A stretch of 64,000 nucleotides of DNA from positions 11,816,917 through 11,880,916 of the forward strand of contig NC_049991.1 of NCBI RefSeq assembly GCF_000003815.2, given 5' to 3'. Numbering within the stretch: position 1 is the stretch's first letter; every line of letters begins with the position of its first letter. Of this stretch, positions 49,871-60,450 are shown piece by piece. The notes beneath the pieces were generated by a model. It saw only the letters and a program-made list of their open reading frames with translations, searched no databases and was not told the DNA's origin. Made by a program: the position numbers and the translations under genes. The DNA comes from Branchiostoma floridae (lineage: Eukaryota; Chordata; Leptocardii; Amphioxiformes; Branchiostomatidae).

Positions 49871-51169
49871 TGGACAGGGAAGACAATGGAAATGGAGGTA
49901 GGTTGTCTTTTTTATCCTCTCATACTTACTATGTGTGCATGTCTGTACTGTACTGTGAACTTTGCAGTAGTTCTTATTGTCAGTGTTTCGGTATACTTAC
50001 TACAAGCAGTACATCTAGCAGATATTTAGGATTCAAATTTTGAATAAGCCCAGCAGGAGATGGTGAAGAGGATGGAACATTACAATGTTGGCAATGGTTT
50101 CAGAAAAAAAAGTAAAGGTTCAACTTGAGAAAGCAGCAATGCCAGTTTCAGACGGGGGATCCATTTGTCTCCTAGTAACGTACAATTGTTATTTGACACA
50201 TTATTATATCTTCAGAATCTACACCTACACTTCTTCATGTGAGCACGTGTGCATCTACATCTGCATGTTACACACAGTCTAAGTACTCAGTGAACAGGAT
50301 TTATTCCATTGTCACGCTGCTAACACCTTACTTCCTCAGGCGCTTAGAAGTCGCAGGTGGTCTACTGGAAGCAAACTTTACTGATCTTAATGCTGCTAGC
50401 TGTAATAACTTTCCCCACCCTTTAGAATTTACAGATTGTAAGTAATGCCCCGAAGCATACAATTTCTATAAGACAAAAAACTGTTCAAACAGTTCACTGA
50501 GCCAGACATGTGCAACGTGCAAGTGTAATGTACATTCCTAATATAGCTGTAAGGAACAGTACCTGTCAGTCATGTAAATTACATCAGTGTTGGGTGGAAA
50601 GCTTTAATGTAGACCTTTGCACCCATTTATGGCTATGGGCAGTCAAAAGGTGAAGGTAAGATTTTGCATGATCATGATGATGGCTGTTTTCTGTACTGCG
50701 TCAACATACCATATCTTTACAATGTTACATGCACAACCTGTGGACAAGGGCTGGTCATAAAATCATTGATACATCAGATAATAGCAACAAATCACTTTTT
50801 ACGGTACTTAAGATGTTATTGTTCTAGGACAGAGAGTTGGGAAACCTTTGAAAGTGTGGGGGAATTTGAATGTTGTAAAATGTGTCCCAAGCATCATTTT
50901 TATTGTATGAATATGTTGACAACATTTTGGAAGGGCGGGCTTTACAAAAACTTATGACGTCAGAAGGTACTGGAAACTGGCTAAAGCATTGTCAAGGCAA
51001 CTTCTTCCTTGAAGAATAACATACAGGAATGTCAATGTTGTTTATCCTTTTTACTGTCCAAACATGTACACACCATTATTACACTTGACCTTTTTGAGGG
51101 ACGGTTAGCACAGGGAATTGTGATGTCAGAAAAAAAGGTGTGAGCAATCAAAAGTTGCTGGCAACAAAC

Positions 51170-51532
51170 CAGGGTTGGACAATTAAGTTTTCTAAAATCA
51201 ACTTGTCCTATCGGGCAAGTAAATCTTATCGGGCAAGTAAATAAAAGATTTACTTGCCCGAACGAACTTTTCACATGCCCAAAATTCAAATGTCACTTTT
51301 AATTTTCTATGCATTTTCACTTACAGCAATGGAATTCTTATTATTGCCTCTATTTTTCCATGTTGACCATTGCTTGGTGTCATGACTGTAAAAAGTATAT
51401 AAAAATCTCACTCAATGGAAAAATCTTATTTGCCCGATCGGGCAAGTGGGGTAGGTCATGCACTTGCCCGATCAGCACTTTCAAAGTTTCACTTGCCCTG
51501 GACAACAAGGCTAGTGGACTTGTCCAACCCTG
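51170..51532. mobile_element. hAT-like non-autonomous repeat, copy 2
   Basis: The ends CAGGGTTGGACAA and TTGTCCAACCCTG are perfect inverted repeats. The interior has repeated CGGGCAAGT and ACTTGCCCG words and matches the copy at 28068-28410. It has no coding capacity. Confidence 0.85.
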
Positions 51533-52007
51533 TAACTTAAAGTGTAAGATCATTGTTTGGACAGGTGACTTGCTAAAGGATAAAATACAGTCTAACCTCT
51601 ACTACAAGTACAAGTACCTGCACTACCACCTCTAAATGAGGACTACCTTGACACTTTTTGGTGGTCCCTTAGATAATTTATCCCATTGACAAAAGCATTA
51701 GGAATCCTGTATATAGTGCCCACCTGTCCACATAGACCAAGGTTTTATTGGTCCCATAAGTGGTCTTGGGGTGTGAAACTATGTCATGATACCACTGACG
51801 TAAACATGTTCCTTTTAAAATTTTGATGTGGCAAGTAGAGTCAACAGGTCAAACATAAATAAACAATTAGCAGTGCAACAAGGAAAGCACATCACCGCAT
51901 TGTTGCTGGTGTATGCAAGTTCACAGTCCTTTTTGGATTTTACATCCAACTTTTCCTAAATCATAAGGAAAATTTGTCACCCTAGGTGATCCTGACAAGC
52001 CTGAGCA

Positions 52008-52082
52008 CCATCCTCCATAGTGAACGCTGGCTCAATACTTAGCAAACAAAAGAATTGAGCCAGCGGTCACTATGGAGGATGG
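52008..52082. repeat. 75-bp hairpin with about 29-bp arms
   Basis: CCATCCTCCATAGTGA through GCTGGCTCAAT is mirrored by ATTGAGCCAGC through TCACTATGGAGGATGG with one arm mismatch and a short loop. A half copy (CCAGCGGTAACTATGGAGGA) lies at about 53361-53380. Confidence 0.85.
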
Positions 52083-54475
52083 CACACAGCTTATATACCG
52101 ACATCTCTGGCAGTCCATGGATAAGAGATAAAAAATTAGAGACTCATAAAAGATTAAATAGCGGATGCAGAATTAAGACAGTTCATGATTGGGTTTATGT
52201 TTTTGTTATGTTTATGTTATTATATATGATTATGTGTAGTTAACAGTATATATAATTATGTGTACTTATGAGTATGGGAACTGACAAAATACACTAAAAC
52301 ATTTCAATTACCTTTGATACAGAACATAACTTTGAACCACCATTCCATCTTGTATTTAGCCTTCCTTTCTGCATTTCTCGTCTTCTATTTGTAATGTTGC
52401 AGGAGCCTTCTGAACATGTAAGATTGATACACAGCCTTGGTGCAGAGAAAGACTTTGTGTTCAGACTACTGAGGGACTGTTTGTTGTTATGCTAGAACTA
52501 ACCTCTCTGCTTCACTGGCAGGACTTTTACCACACAGTGTCACTTGCTTTTAGGACAAGTCAACCAGGTGACAGTCGTCTCTGGTGTGTGACCAAGTCTA
52601 TATGGACAATTCTTCCTGCCATCTTCAATATTCCATGTAAGATATGCTTGACGGCTTCTCTATCATGTCCCATTTCATTACATGTTTGTTCTTGTAATGG
52701 TTACACAAAGCATGGGAAAAGGGAATACTTTTCAACTGGACGTGTGACCTTCAGACTTCAGTCAAAATTCTGACTGTGTCAAACATGTGTACGCAGACAT
52801 GGGTCCATCAATTTTGTACATCTCCCTTGTTAGGGAGAGGGTAAAGGTAGGGACTGGCCATGGTACAGAGGTGGCCAGGGTTGCAAGGCATGTTTACCTT
52901 TGGTAAGGTTATTAGCAGACAAGGCGTGTATAGGAAGATTATCATATGGAAGCCAAAATACAAACTCACGTAAATGTAGTCCATGAAGAGCAGGCTATTA
53001 ACCAACATAAGATAAAATGTACAAAAATAAGCATTATTTATACAAAGCTTTAGTTTGTAATATTACGTAAAGAAATTTTAGATAAACTAATGACTTGTCC
53101 CCCATCCTTTGTTAGAAACTGCTAATGTTCATAACAATATGCTGTTTATGGAGAATAAGCCATAATAATGAATGCAGATAGAATTTTTAGATTGCTGCTA
53201 TCTCCCTGGGGATATTGCCAATCACAGAATTCAAAAGGTCGACTGACTGGTGCTAATTTGATTATTGTTAGTAGTGGACAAAAATAGAGTAACAAAATGT
53301 ATGGAGATATGGGGGGACGTTGCCTGGTTACCAATCCACGATTCAGGCGATTGGTGTAAGCCAGCGGTAACTATGGAGGATGGTACAGGCTGTGATGAGG
53401 GGGGATATTCTCAGAGCGATTGTTGCAGTGGAAAATGGGAACATTTCCTGACTACAGGACATCACTGACAGAAGGCTGTGACTGAGAAATCTGATGGTTA
53501 GAAAATGTGGACCACACATTTGCAGGAGATTGTTGGAGATGGTATGGCGGGCTGGTATAAGCAAGATTTAATCAGGCTAGGGAGATTTCTGACTCAGTAA
53601 GAATACTTGTTCTGGTATTCAGCCAGGAGATCTGCAGGAGACGCAGCAGTCACATTCTAACATTCCTTATGATTTTCCCTGCTAATAGATGGCTGTAGAT
53701 CATGTTTTAGGTTCCAGACAGTGAAGTCTTTTCTGCATCTATTGCACACTGTAAAAGTTTCCATTAATTCGAGGCAATGGACATGTTGTCAGTCACTGCT
53801 ATTAATAACAGTAAAGATAAAGGATATCAGCCTAAGGATTACAGACCTCAGCCTTGAAAAACAGCCCAATTAATTAAGACGTAATTCAGGCGACTAGTGT
53901 ATGACTGGTGAAACATGCTGATAACAGGATCAAAATGGATGCTCATTTGCTGCGTAGACATAATGGCTCATTTTAAATGGGACAGAATTGCAGAAAATTA
54001 CCCTACTGGAAATGTAAAAAGTCCATTGAACTCATTATGTACAAAATGTAATTGTGGATCACATTAATCATAGTTGCGGTTTTGAATCATCTCCAGCATT
54101 TGAATCATCACCAGCATGTCAGATGAATATATAAGGTAACTTCTATGTCAGTATGTATACAAGTAACAGTATGTGGACAGTTGAGATCCAGTTCTGGCTC
54201 AGAAGGTAGGACAAATACTTTTCTCTTCCGGCCTATTTCCTACTGTTATCACACCACTGGTGCAGGGGTTACAGTCCTTCTTGAGGTAGGCACGAGATGT
54301 CTTAGACAGGAGTGATGGGAAGTGGAGATGTCCAAAATTGCAGTGAAAAAGATACCCTTCATACCAGACATGGGTAGTTTAGTAGTAGCTTTCCTTCTAG
54401 TCTGAGGTGTAACACAAACTGTAGCTAGCCCCTCTCCAAGGAGGCTGCTATCAGCGAGATTTAATCAGGCTACTT

Positions 54476-54633
54476 TTCTCCAAGCAGGGGTTTTACTTTT
54501 TAGTCGGGAGAATCATTGCTGCGGGAATCTCCCATTTTACCTCCTTTCACCTCCGGCACACAATGTGAAAGGAGGCAGCCGTAAAATTCATTACCACTAC
54601 CATTCCTCCAGCCTGAAACCTCTGCTTGGAGAA
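54476..54633. mobile_element. MITE-like element with TTCTCCAAGCAG ends
   Basis: It starts TTCTCCAAGCAGGGGTTT and ends AAACCTCTGCTTGGAGAA. A second inverted pair inside surrounds CCTCCTTTCAC and GTGAAAGGAGG. The end sequence links it to the elements at 7523, 23388 and 29922. Confidence 0.8.
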
Positions 54634-57600
54634 GAGTACCAGTAGTGACTTCCTTGTCTCGATCTACCAGACCACTACCCATCCGAATAGTAGAGGACTT
54701 TGGCCAAGCTAGGAATAAAACTAAAGCCTAGTACTAGATGTTATTTGGCCTAGTAGGAGTAAACTGACTGGCCAGCTGATAGACTACAAAAGACTGGCGA
54801 CTTTTGAAATAAATTTAACCCAAGAATAGCAGTCGGCAATGGAGAGGTGCCTGACTTCTGTGTTTGTTCGAAGGTATCCAAAACCAGCTTGGTATCCCTT
54901 TTCATTCATTTTTATTCAAGTTTCATTCTTTCACCTTATTTTTTCTGTGAATCAGCAGTAACCCACTGTTGGCTTTTGGATGATTTACAAGTAGTCAGAT
55001 AACATGCAGGCCTGGCAAACATCGTCAACATGTACAGGTAATTTCCCCCACCTGTGTGTTCACAGCGGGGCCTGTGATAGCTTCCATTGGTAAACACTGC
55101 AGGGTAAAGGTAAATACCATCTCAAGTGTTATATGGCAGCTTATGAAGTTTGTTCTGCTCTTGAACCCTGACAACTTTGTCCAATGTGGTCATATATTCA
55201 TTAATTTGTCCTGTCATATTTCTTATTTGCAGACATGGCAGCATAATCAAAATGGCAGCATATCATATTACATGTCTGACACTCGGTCTGGAATACTGTA
55301 ATTACTTCTGGCATGTACATATCATAATTCGACATTTCACAACTGCAGACTGCTACATAATTTAGTAGTTAAAATGTCAGTAGACAGGGAATGAAGTCAA
55401 CTTTATGGGATGGGCTGTTAAGCACTGCTAGGTAGCTTTTAATATTTCAGGCATAAATAGGCACAAATTTGCTTATCATAGCACTGTCTTATTGCCAATA
55501 GATAACACGGAGACACTATCCATATGCTGTATACTGAAATGTGTTCATTTGTCCTCATCTGACCTTGGCTTTATAGATGGTCTTGACCATGTGTTAGATA
55601 GATGTGGTGTGTTTTATGTATGAGGCTTTAATATGTATGGTCTTGCCAGTAGGCTTCACTGAACATCTTACATCTTCAAGTTTATTAGACTTAACAGTAC
55701 ATTCAGTGAAGGCAGAAATAAAATTTTGGTATTGAATGGTTAAGTATGAAAAGTTAAAGCATTGTGGAATTTGTGGTATATACACTTGAGGCTTCCTTTG
55801 TGAAAGTGTTGTTGACACATCACTGCTTAGGGTCATTGACTGTACTACAACGTCAGCTGCCCATAAACATAATGTATGAAAAATTTATTTATCATGTGTT
55901 TTTCTACATTCTTGATGATAAATGTAGGAAAGATTAAGTAGCTTCCTTTCTTCCACAACACAAATAGTAGAAATTCTGTTCAGTATAAAAAAAGTGGGGA
56001 TGACGTAAGTGTATCAATTATACAATTCTAATGAAAAGGTTATGCATGTGAATAAGTAAGCCTCAGACATTTTTTAAAGAAACCGACAGATTAGAGATGG
56101 TTGTGACACCAGGAAATACACCGTTCTTCAAAAAACAAGGTAACAGCATGTGTAAAAGGGACCACTTGGAAAGGTTTGCATAATGTATATCATAGTATTC
56201 AATGATTCATGACAGATAAAAAGTGACACACGAGAGCATGTTGCTTGTAGGTGACAATGGTGTGGGAAAGTCTGTAAAGAATATAGCTTATAGGGCTTAT
56301 TCACGTGACGTCATCACTCCTGCCCTCCGTCAGTGGCTATCTTGGGGTCTCTCCCTGCAGCGAAGTTTTTCGGTGTCTGTAAGTCTCTAATTGTCCGGGG
56401 AAAGTGTTTGACTGTGCAAAGAGCCTCCAACCTCACCTCCTCTTTTTACTACAAAAGTCTGTAAAGAAAATAGAATACAACAGCTGTGACCTCCATCAGG
56501 ACATGTGTAACTGTTTTCTATGGTGCTACAGTAGAACTTCCAGGTTTTCTGGACATGTATTTGGTCATGATAGATAGCTGTTGGGGCAGGGAGTAAGTGG
56601 TATAAGTTGGGGGCGATTATCAGGTTCTTCAGAACTGCAGGGGCCGATGTTGTTGGAGAATAGCTCAAAAAAGGGTTGATGGATCATCATGATTTTTGGA
56701 AAGCCGAAGTCATGCTTGTTATACATTTAGTAGCTTCCTTGTTTCTCTTTCTCTCTTAATGATATCTCCTCCTTCCTGTAAGTTTCTATATTTCTGCTTC
56801 TATCTTTGTTGGAATTTCATGTTTGACTTTTATCTTTCATGTGTCAGGAGATACTGATAATTTACAGGTATTGAATTGGTAAAGCATTTCATATGGCCAT
56901 ATCTGTGTTTCTTGTAATTATAAACCACATGAAAAATTTAGTGATATGCATTGTCCATGCACATTGCTGTGACGTGTTGACCAGTATCCTCTTGTCATCA
57001 GTTCATTCATGAATACCAGTCTTGCCTCCAATCACCTATTCTATGGCTGTAACTCCAAGAACTAGGTTTTCCCCATCTCTGAAGTGGGACAGATTAGCCC
57101 AAGTCAGTGGTGCATTCATCAGTAGCATTGTCAGTCTGTCACTTATATAGTCAGGTAAGAGATAGATGACTCAATCCCTCTTGTTAGCCCATCTAATTCC
57201 CTTATGGGAAGGTCCCCAACGATCCCATGTCATCCTGTAAACAGTGTAAACTTTAAGCAGAAGGTGTGTGTAGTTTCAAGTTATTTATTGAGATTGAATT
57301 GAATACAATTTCTTTGAATTTATGATGGAGACAGATCATGAGTAGGTATCACCAAAAGGCAGGACCAATGTACTGTAATTCCTGTTTTATTAACGGTAAC
57401 TTTATGTTCACGGTTTTCACGGTGACGTCTGTGCCGCGAAGTTATCATTGCCGTTAACAAATCATTCGTCTTTCGCCCCCCTCCCCCTTCTCCGCTACCA
57501 TCCAAGTACTTAGAACTAGTACTTACTAGTACGTTACGAATGTCTTATCCATTCACACAACACACTTTCAACACGCAACGATCGCCACAATAACAACTCA

Positions 57601-58014
57601 AACACAAATTCTCCTCAAGAAATAAAACATTTATTCTACAAGCACAAAATTGTGTCATTTCTTTTACTTATGTTCATGTTTACGTTACGATAACATAAAC
57701 CGCTATTTTGTTGACATCGCCGCTAGCAGGCAGCATGTGTACATTTACAAACTAAAAAACTACTACAGTGCCATTCAAGCAAGGAATTACTACAGGATCA
57801 TCACTGAAAGTACTAGTACTAGTACAAAAAATGACTCGTATATTGGTACAACTACAGCTAGCGATACATAAAAAAAATGTTACAAAATGGCGGTACCCAA
57901 GCCAAGCGTTAGACAAAGGAATTTTCAACAAAGTCGCGGAATTTCAGGTGATGAGTACAAATAAACCAGCGAATTTACTGAAATACCAGTATGTTGTAAA
58001 AGTAAATGAAAGAT

Positions 58015-58505
58015 ACAAGCACTGTGAAATTTACGGCAGCATAGGATTACTAGTAATTCTAAGTTCGATTTCACTTACGGCGTCACACTGAGAAAACAAC
58101 AACAATGGCGGCCTTCTTCTTAAACTTTCAAGGATTCAAGTACTAGTACTAGGAAATACAAGGATTAACTAACAACATTTTTACAATTGGTATTTGCATG
58201 GGTTATTATACATAATATTGCACAACTTACAGCACATGATAAAATCACTGTAATGTGAAATTTAGTAAATTAGGGCAGCATAGGATCAATCCTAAGTTCG
58301 AATTTTCAGTTACGGCGTCACATGAAAACAACAAAAATGGCGGCCTTTGAATTCTTCTAAACTTTCGACAGTACGTAAGTTACGGTAACGTTACATGTGT
58401 AGAACTAAAGGTATCAATGATTAACTAACAAACATTTTTACAATCCGTATTTACATTGGTAATTGTACAGAATACAAGTACTAGTATTACAACTTACAGC
58501 GGTAA
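58015..58505. repeat. Duplicated unit of about 220 bp inside the transposon
   Basis: Both copies carry GGCAGCATAGGAT, CTAAGTTCGA, TACGGCGTCACA, AATGGCGGCCTT, GATTAACTAACAA and ACAACTTACAGC in the same order (about 58030-58232 and 58273-58500). It lies 3' of the transposase ORF. Confidence 0.8.
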
Positions 58506-58508
58506 CTG

Positions 58509-60089
58509 TTAACGCACCTTCTCCACGGCGGCTTGGATTCCGGTGCGCTGCCAGCCTCGGAGGATGAGGTCCTTCTTGCCGCCCAACCTGTCCATCGCGC
58601 CGAGGAGCCAGTTGGCGTGGAGAGGTTTCAGGGTACTGAGTCTCAGATCAACCTTGGCATCGTCGATTGTGTTCTGCTCGATCTCCTTCGCCACTGACTC
58701 CGCGTAGTAGGTCATGAAGCTGGACTTCATATCCTTCTTCAGTGCGTCGTTCAGACCGCCATCTGCGTCAAGCGGCTGGAGCTCGCCCGTGCAGCTCGCC
58801 GGCACGAACACCGGGATGACGTTGGCCTCTTGCAGCTTGGTCAGGACAGATTCAGTTCGCTGTGCCTTATAAACGTCGAAGATGTCCAACCCTTTCTGGT
58901 TTTCCTGCAGTCCCAGTCGTTCGCGCTGGCCAGCCATGTAGGGTGAGATGATGGTATCCACATACCGCTTCATGCTCTCCTCGGTCGACCAGTGGGAGGG
59001 GGTGTGGTGCACGTCCCACTCCTCGGGGAAGGGGAAGTTCGGGTGACAGGCCTCGGTCTTCCCCTGGTAGAGGACCTGGGGAGGGAGGAGTTCTCCCGCC
59101 AGGCTGATGGTGAGCAGGGCGGTGATCTGGCGTTTGTCTTCGAGTCCCACCACCGCAACCTGGCGGGATCCAGCCTCCTCTAGCGTCCACCCTCCCACCG
59201 GAACGATCGGCACTCCCGTCTGATCCCAGTTCACGATCATGTCAGCCGGAATGTTGTGTTTGCGGACCGCCTCCTGGATTCTGGCGTAGAACTCGTCTCT
59301 GGTTTCTTCATAGTCCGTTGGCAGCTTCCTGGCAGCTTTTGTCGCCTTTCTCTGAACGTACTTCATACGGTTGAGCAAAGAGTTCGCCCAGGCTTGCGTG
59401 ATTTCGATGGGCCCGCCAAACTCTGACAGGAGGCTGCGGTCCTTCTGCAATACGATACCCTTGGCGGTCGACATGACGAGGCAACGGTTGACCACGCCCC
59501 CGCTGTCTCGTGTGCTGCGGATGAATTTCTGCACGTCGGCGTCCAGGTCTCCCAGCTTCAGTGGTTTCCCCACGTTTTTTCTGGGGAAACTTGCGATGTC
59601 GTTCGTGCCCTGCCGCTTCACTTCCTTCTCGTAGCTTCTTTTGATGGAGCGGGCGGTGGATTCGTTGATCTGCTTCCCCACTTCCTTGGACATCTTCTCA
59701 GCCGCCTTCTTAGGGCCGATTTCAATGCAGAGTTTTGCAATCTTCGCCCTCGTTTCTGGAGTGTACTGCCCGTAGCTGCCACGTTTCCTCTTGCGGCTGA
59801 TGGCTTCCCTCATCGCCTTCTCCACTTCCTTATTGACGGCGGCAGTGAGGTGCGGATCGTCCGTGTCGGCGGGATTCGGCAGGCCGGTAAATGTTGGCGG
59901 CTGCAGGGAGGGATTGGCCTTCTTCAACCAGCTCAGCACTGTTTCGGTGTTGTCGTCGTCTCTCGTCGAATTCACAAAGGAATGAACCAGACATGAGTCC
60001 GGGTCTTGATTTATAGCGTGAACGTCTGTGTTGTCTACAATTGTATTTTTAATAATAATAGTATTAAAGTCTTTTGAAGCAACGCACAA
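58509..60089 (-). CDS. Pogo/Tigger-like DDE transposase
   Basis: This is a single uninterrupted 526-codon ORF, clearly more GC-rich than its surroundings. Residues about 105-160 form a helix-turn-helix-like DNA-binding region (GQYTPETRAKIAKL). The DDE_1 endonuclease core follows: NWDQTG (D289), LDIFDVYKAQRTE (D405) and TGELQPLD (D441). Thirty-five residues separate the last two aspartates, a DD35D spacing. It would cut and rejoin DNA at the terminal repeats of its own element (57373-60448), giving TA duplications. The start is the first ATG; the 60 or so N-terminal residues are not recognised and may include an alternative start. No stop or frameshift is seen, so activity is plausible. Confidence 0.9.
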   Translation of the reverse strand: MCVASKDFNTIIIKNTIVDNTDVHAINQDPDSCLVHSFVNSTRDDDNTETVLSWLKKANPSLQPPTFTGLPNPADTDDPHLTAAVNKEVEKAMREAISRKRKRGSYGQYTPETRAKIAKLCIEIGPKKAAEKMSKEVGKQINESTARSIKRSYEKEVKRQGTNDIASFPRKNVGKPLKLGDLDADVQKFIRSTRDSGGVVNRCLVMSTAKGIVLQKDRSLLSEFGGPIEITQAWANSLLNRMKYVQRKATKAARKLPTDYEETRDEFYARIQEAVRKHNIPADMIVNWDQTGVPIVPVGGWTLEEAGSRQVAVVGLEDKRQITALLTISLAGELLPPQVLYQGKTEACHPNFPFPEEWDVHHTPSHWSTEESMKRYVDTIISPYMAGQRERLGLQENQKGLDIFDVYKAQRTESVLTKLQEANVIPVFVPASCTGELQPLDADGGLNDALKKDMKSSFMTYYAESVAKEIEQNTIDDAKVDLRLSTLKPLHANWLLGAMDRLGGKKDLILRGWQRTGIQAAVEKVR

Positions 60090-60186
60090 GCGACTCTAAA
60101 ACCTATGAAGCTACCGCCGACGCGCTGGGGACGCACAGGTAGATTGTTTTACAAAAGCTTCTACGCACCCACCTGTCTGTTCTTAT

Positions 60187-60350
60187 TTATGTTTCCTTCA
60201 CACCTCGGTCTGTAAATTACCGACCTGGCTAGTGTTTTATTTATGATTCATTCACACCTCCGTCCCTTTCTGTAAATCCCGCGGCATAGCCGCCTTGGCT
60301 GTTGTTCCTTTCACACCCCAGTCAAGTTCTGTAAATTACCGACTTTCTTT
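60187..60350. repeat. Imperfect tandem repeats upstream of the pogo-like ORF
   Basis: About three units share TTCACACC, GTCxxTTCTGTAAAT and a GGCTxGTGTT-like block. They lie between the ORF start and the right terminal repeat, where transposase-binding sites are often found in such elements. Confidence 0.65.
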
Positions 60351-60450
60351 TGGTGAACCGCCGCCACCGCGAACATAGAGTGCCGTTAACACTTCATTTT
60401 TTCTCACACCGCGAAATTTTGCTACCGTTAACATAAAGTGAATTACAGTA

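Larger units (their letters stand above)
49871..57370. other. Non-coding stretch between Kir and the pogo-like transposon
   Basis: No gene is recognised. It contains the hAT-like repeat at 51170-51532, a hairpin at 52008-52082 and a MITE at 54476-54633. A CRE/E-box-like cluster (CACGTGACGTCATC, near 56303-56316) is followed by GC-richer sequence, but no exon could be tied to it. Confidence 0.45.
57373..60448. mobile_element. Pogo/Tigger-like DNA transposon, about 3.1 kb, TA duplication
   Basis: The element begins CTGTAATTC and ends GAATTACAG, flanked by TA on each side (57371-57372 and 60449-60450). A second matching block, TTAACGGTA, lies just inside both ends, followed by CCGCGAA-type words. 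It carries one intact transposase ORF on the minus strand. Internal repeats fill the non-coding parts: a duplicated unit at about 58015-58500 and about three imperfect tandem units at 60187-60350. The near-intact structure suggests recent insertion. Confidence 0.88.

Noticed and set aside
58867-59190. Arg/Pro-rich frames opposite and alongside the pogo-like transposase
   Set aside because: These are shadow frames of a GC-rich real ORF in the other reading frames.
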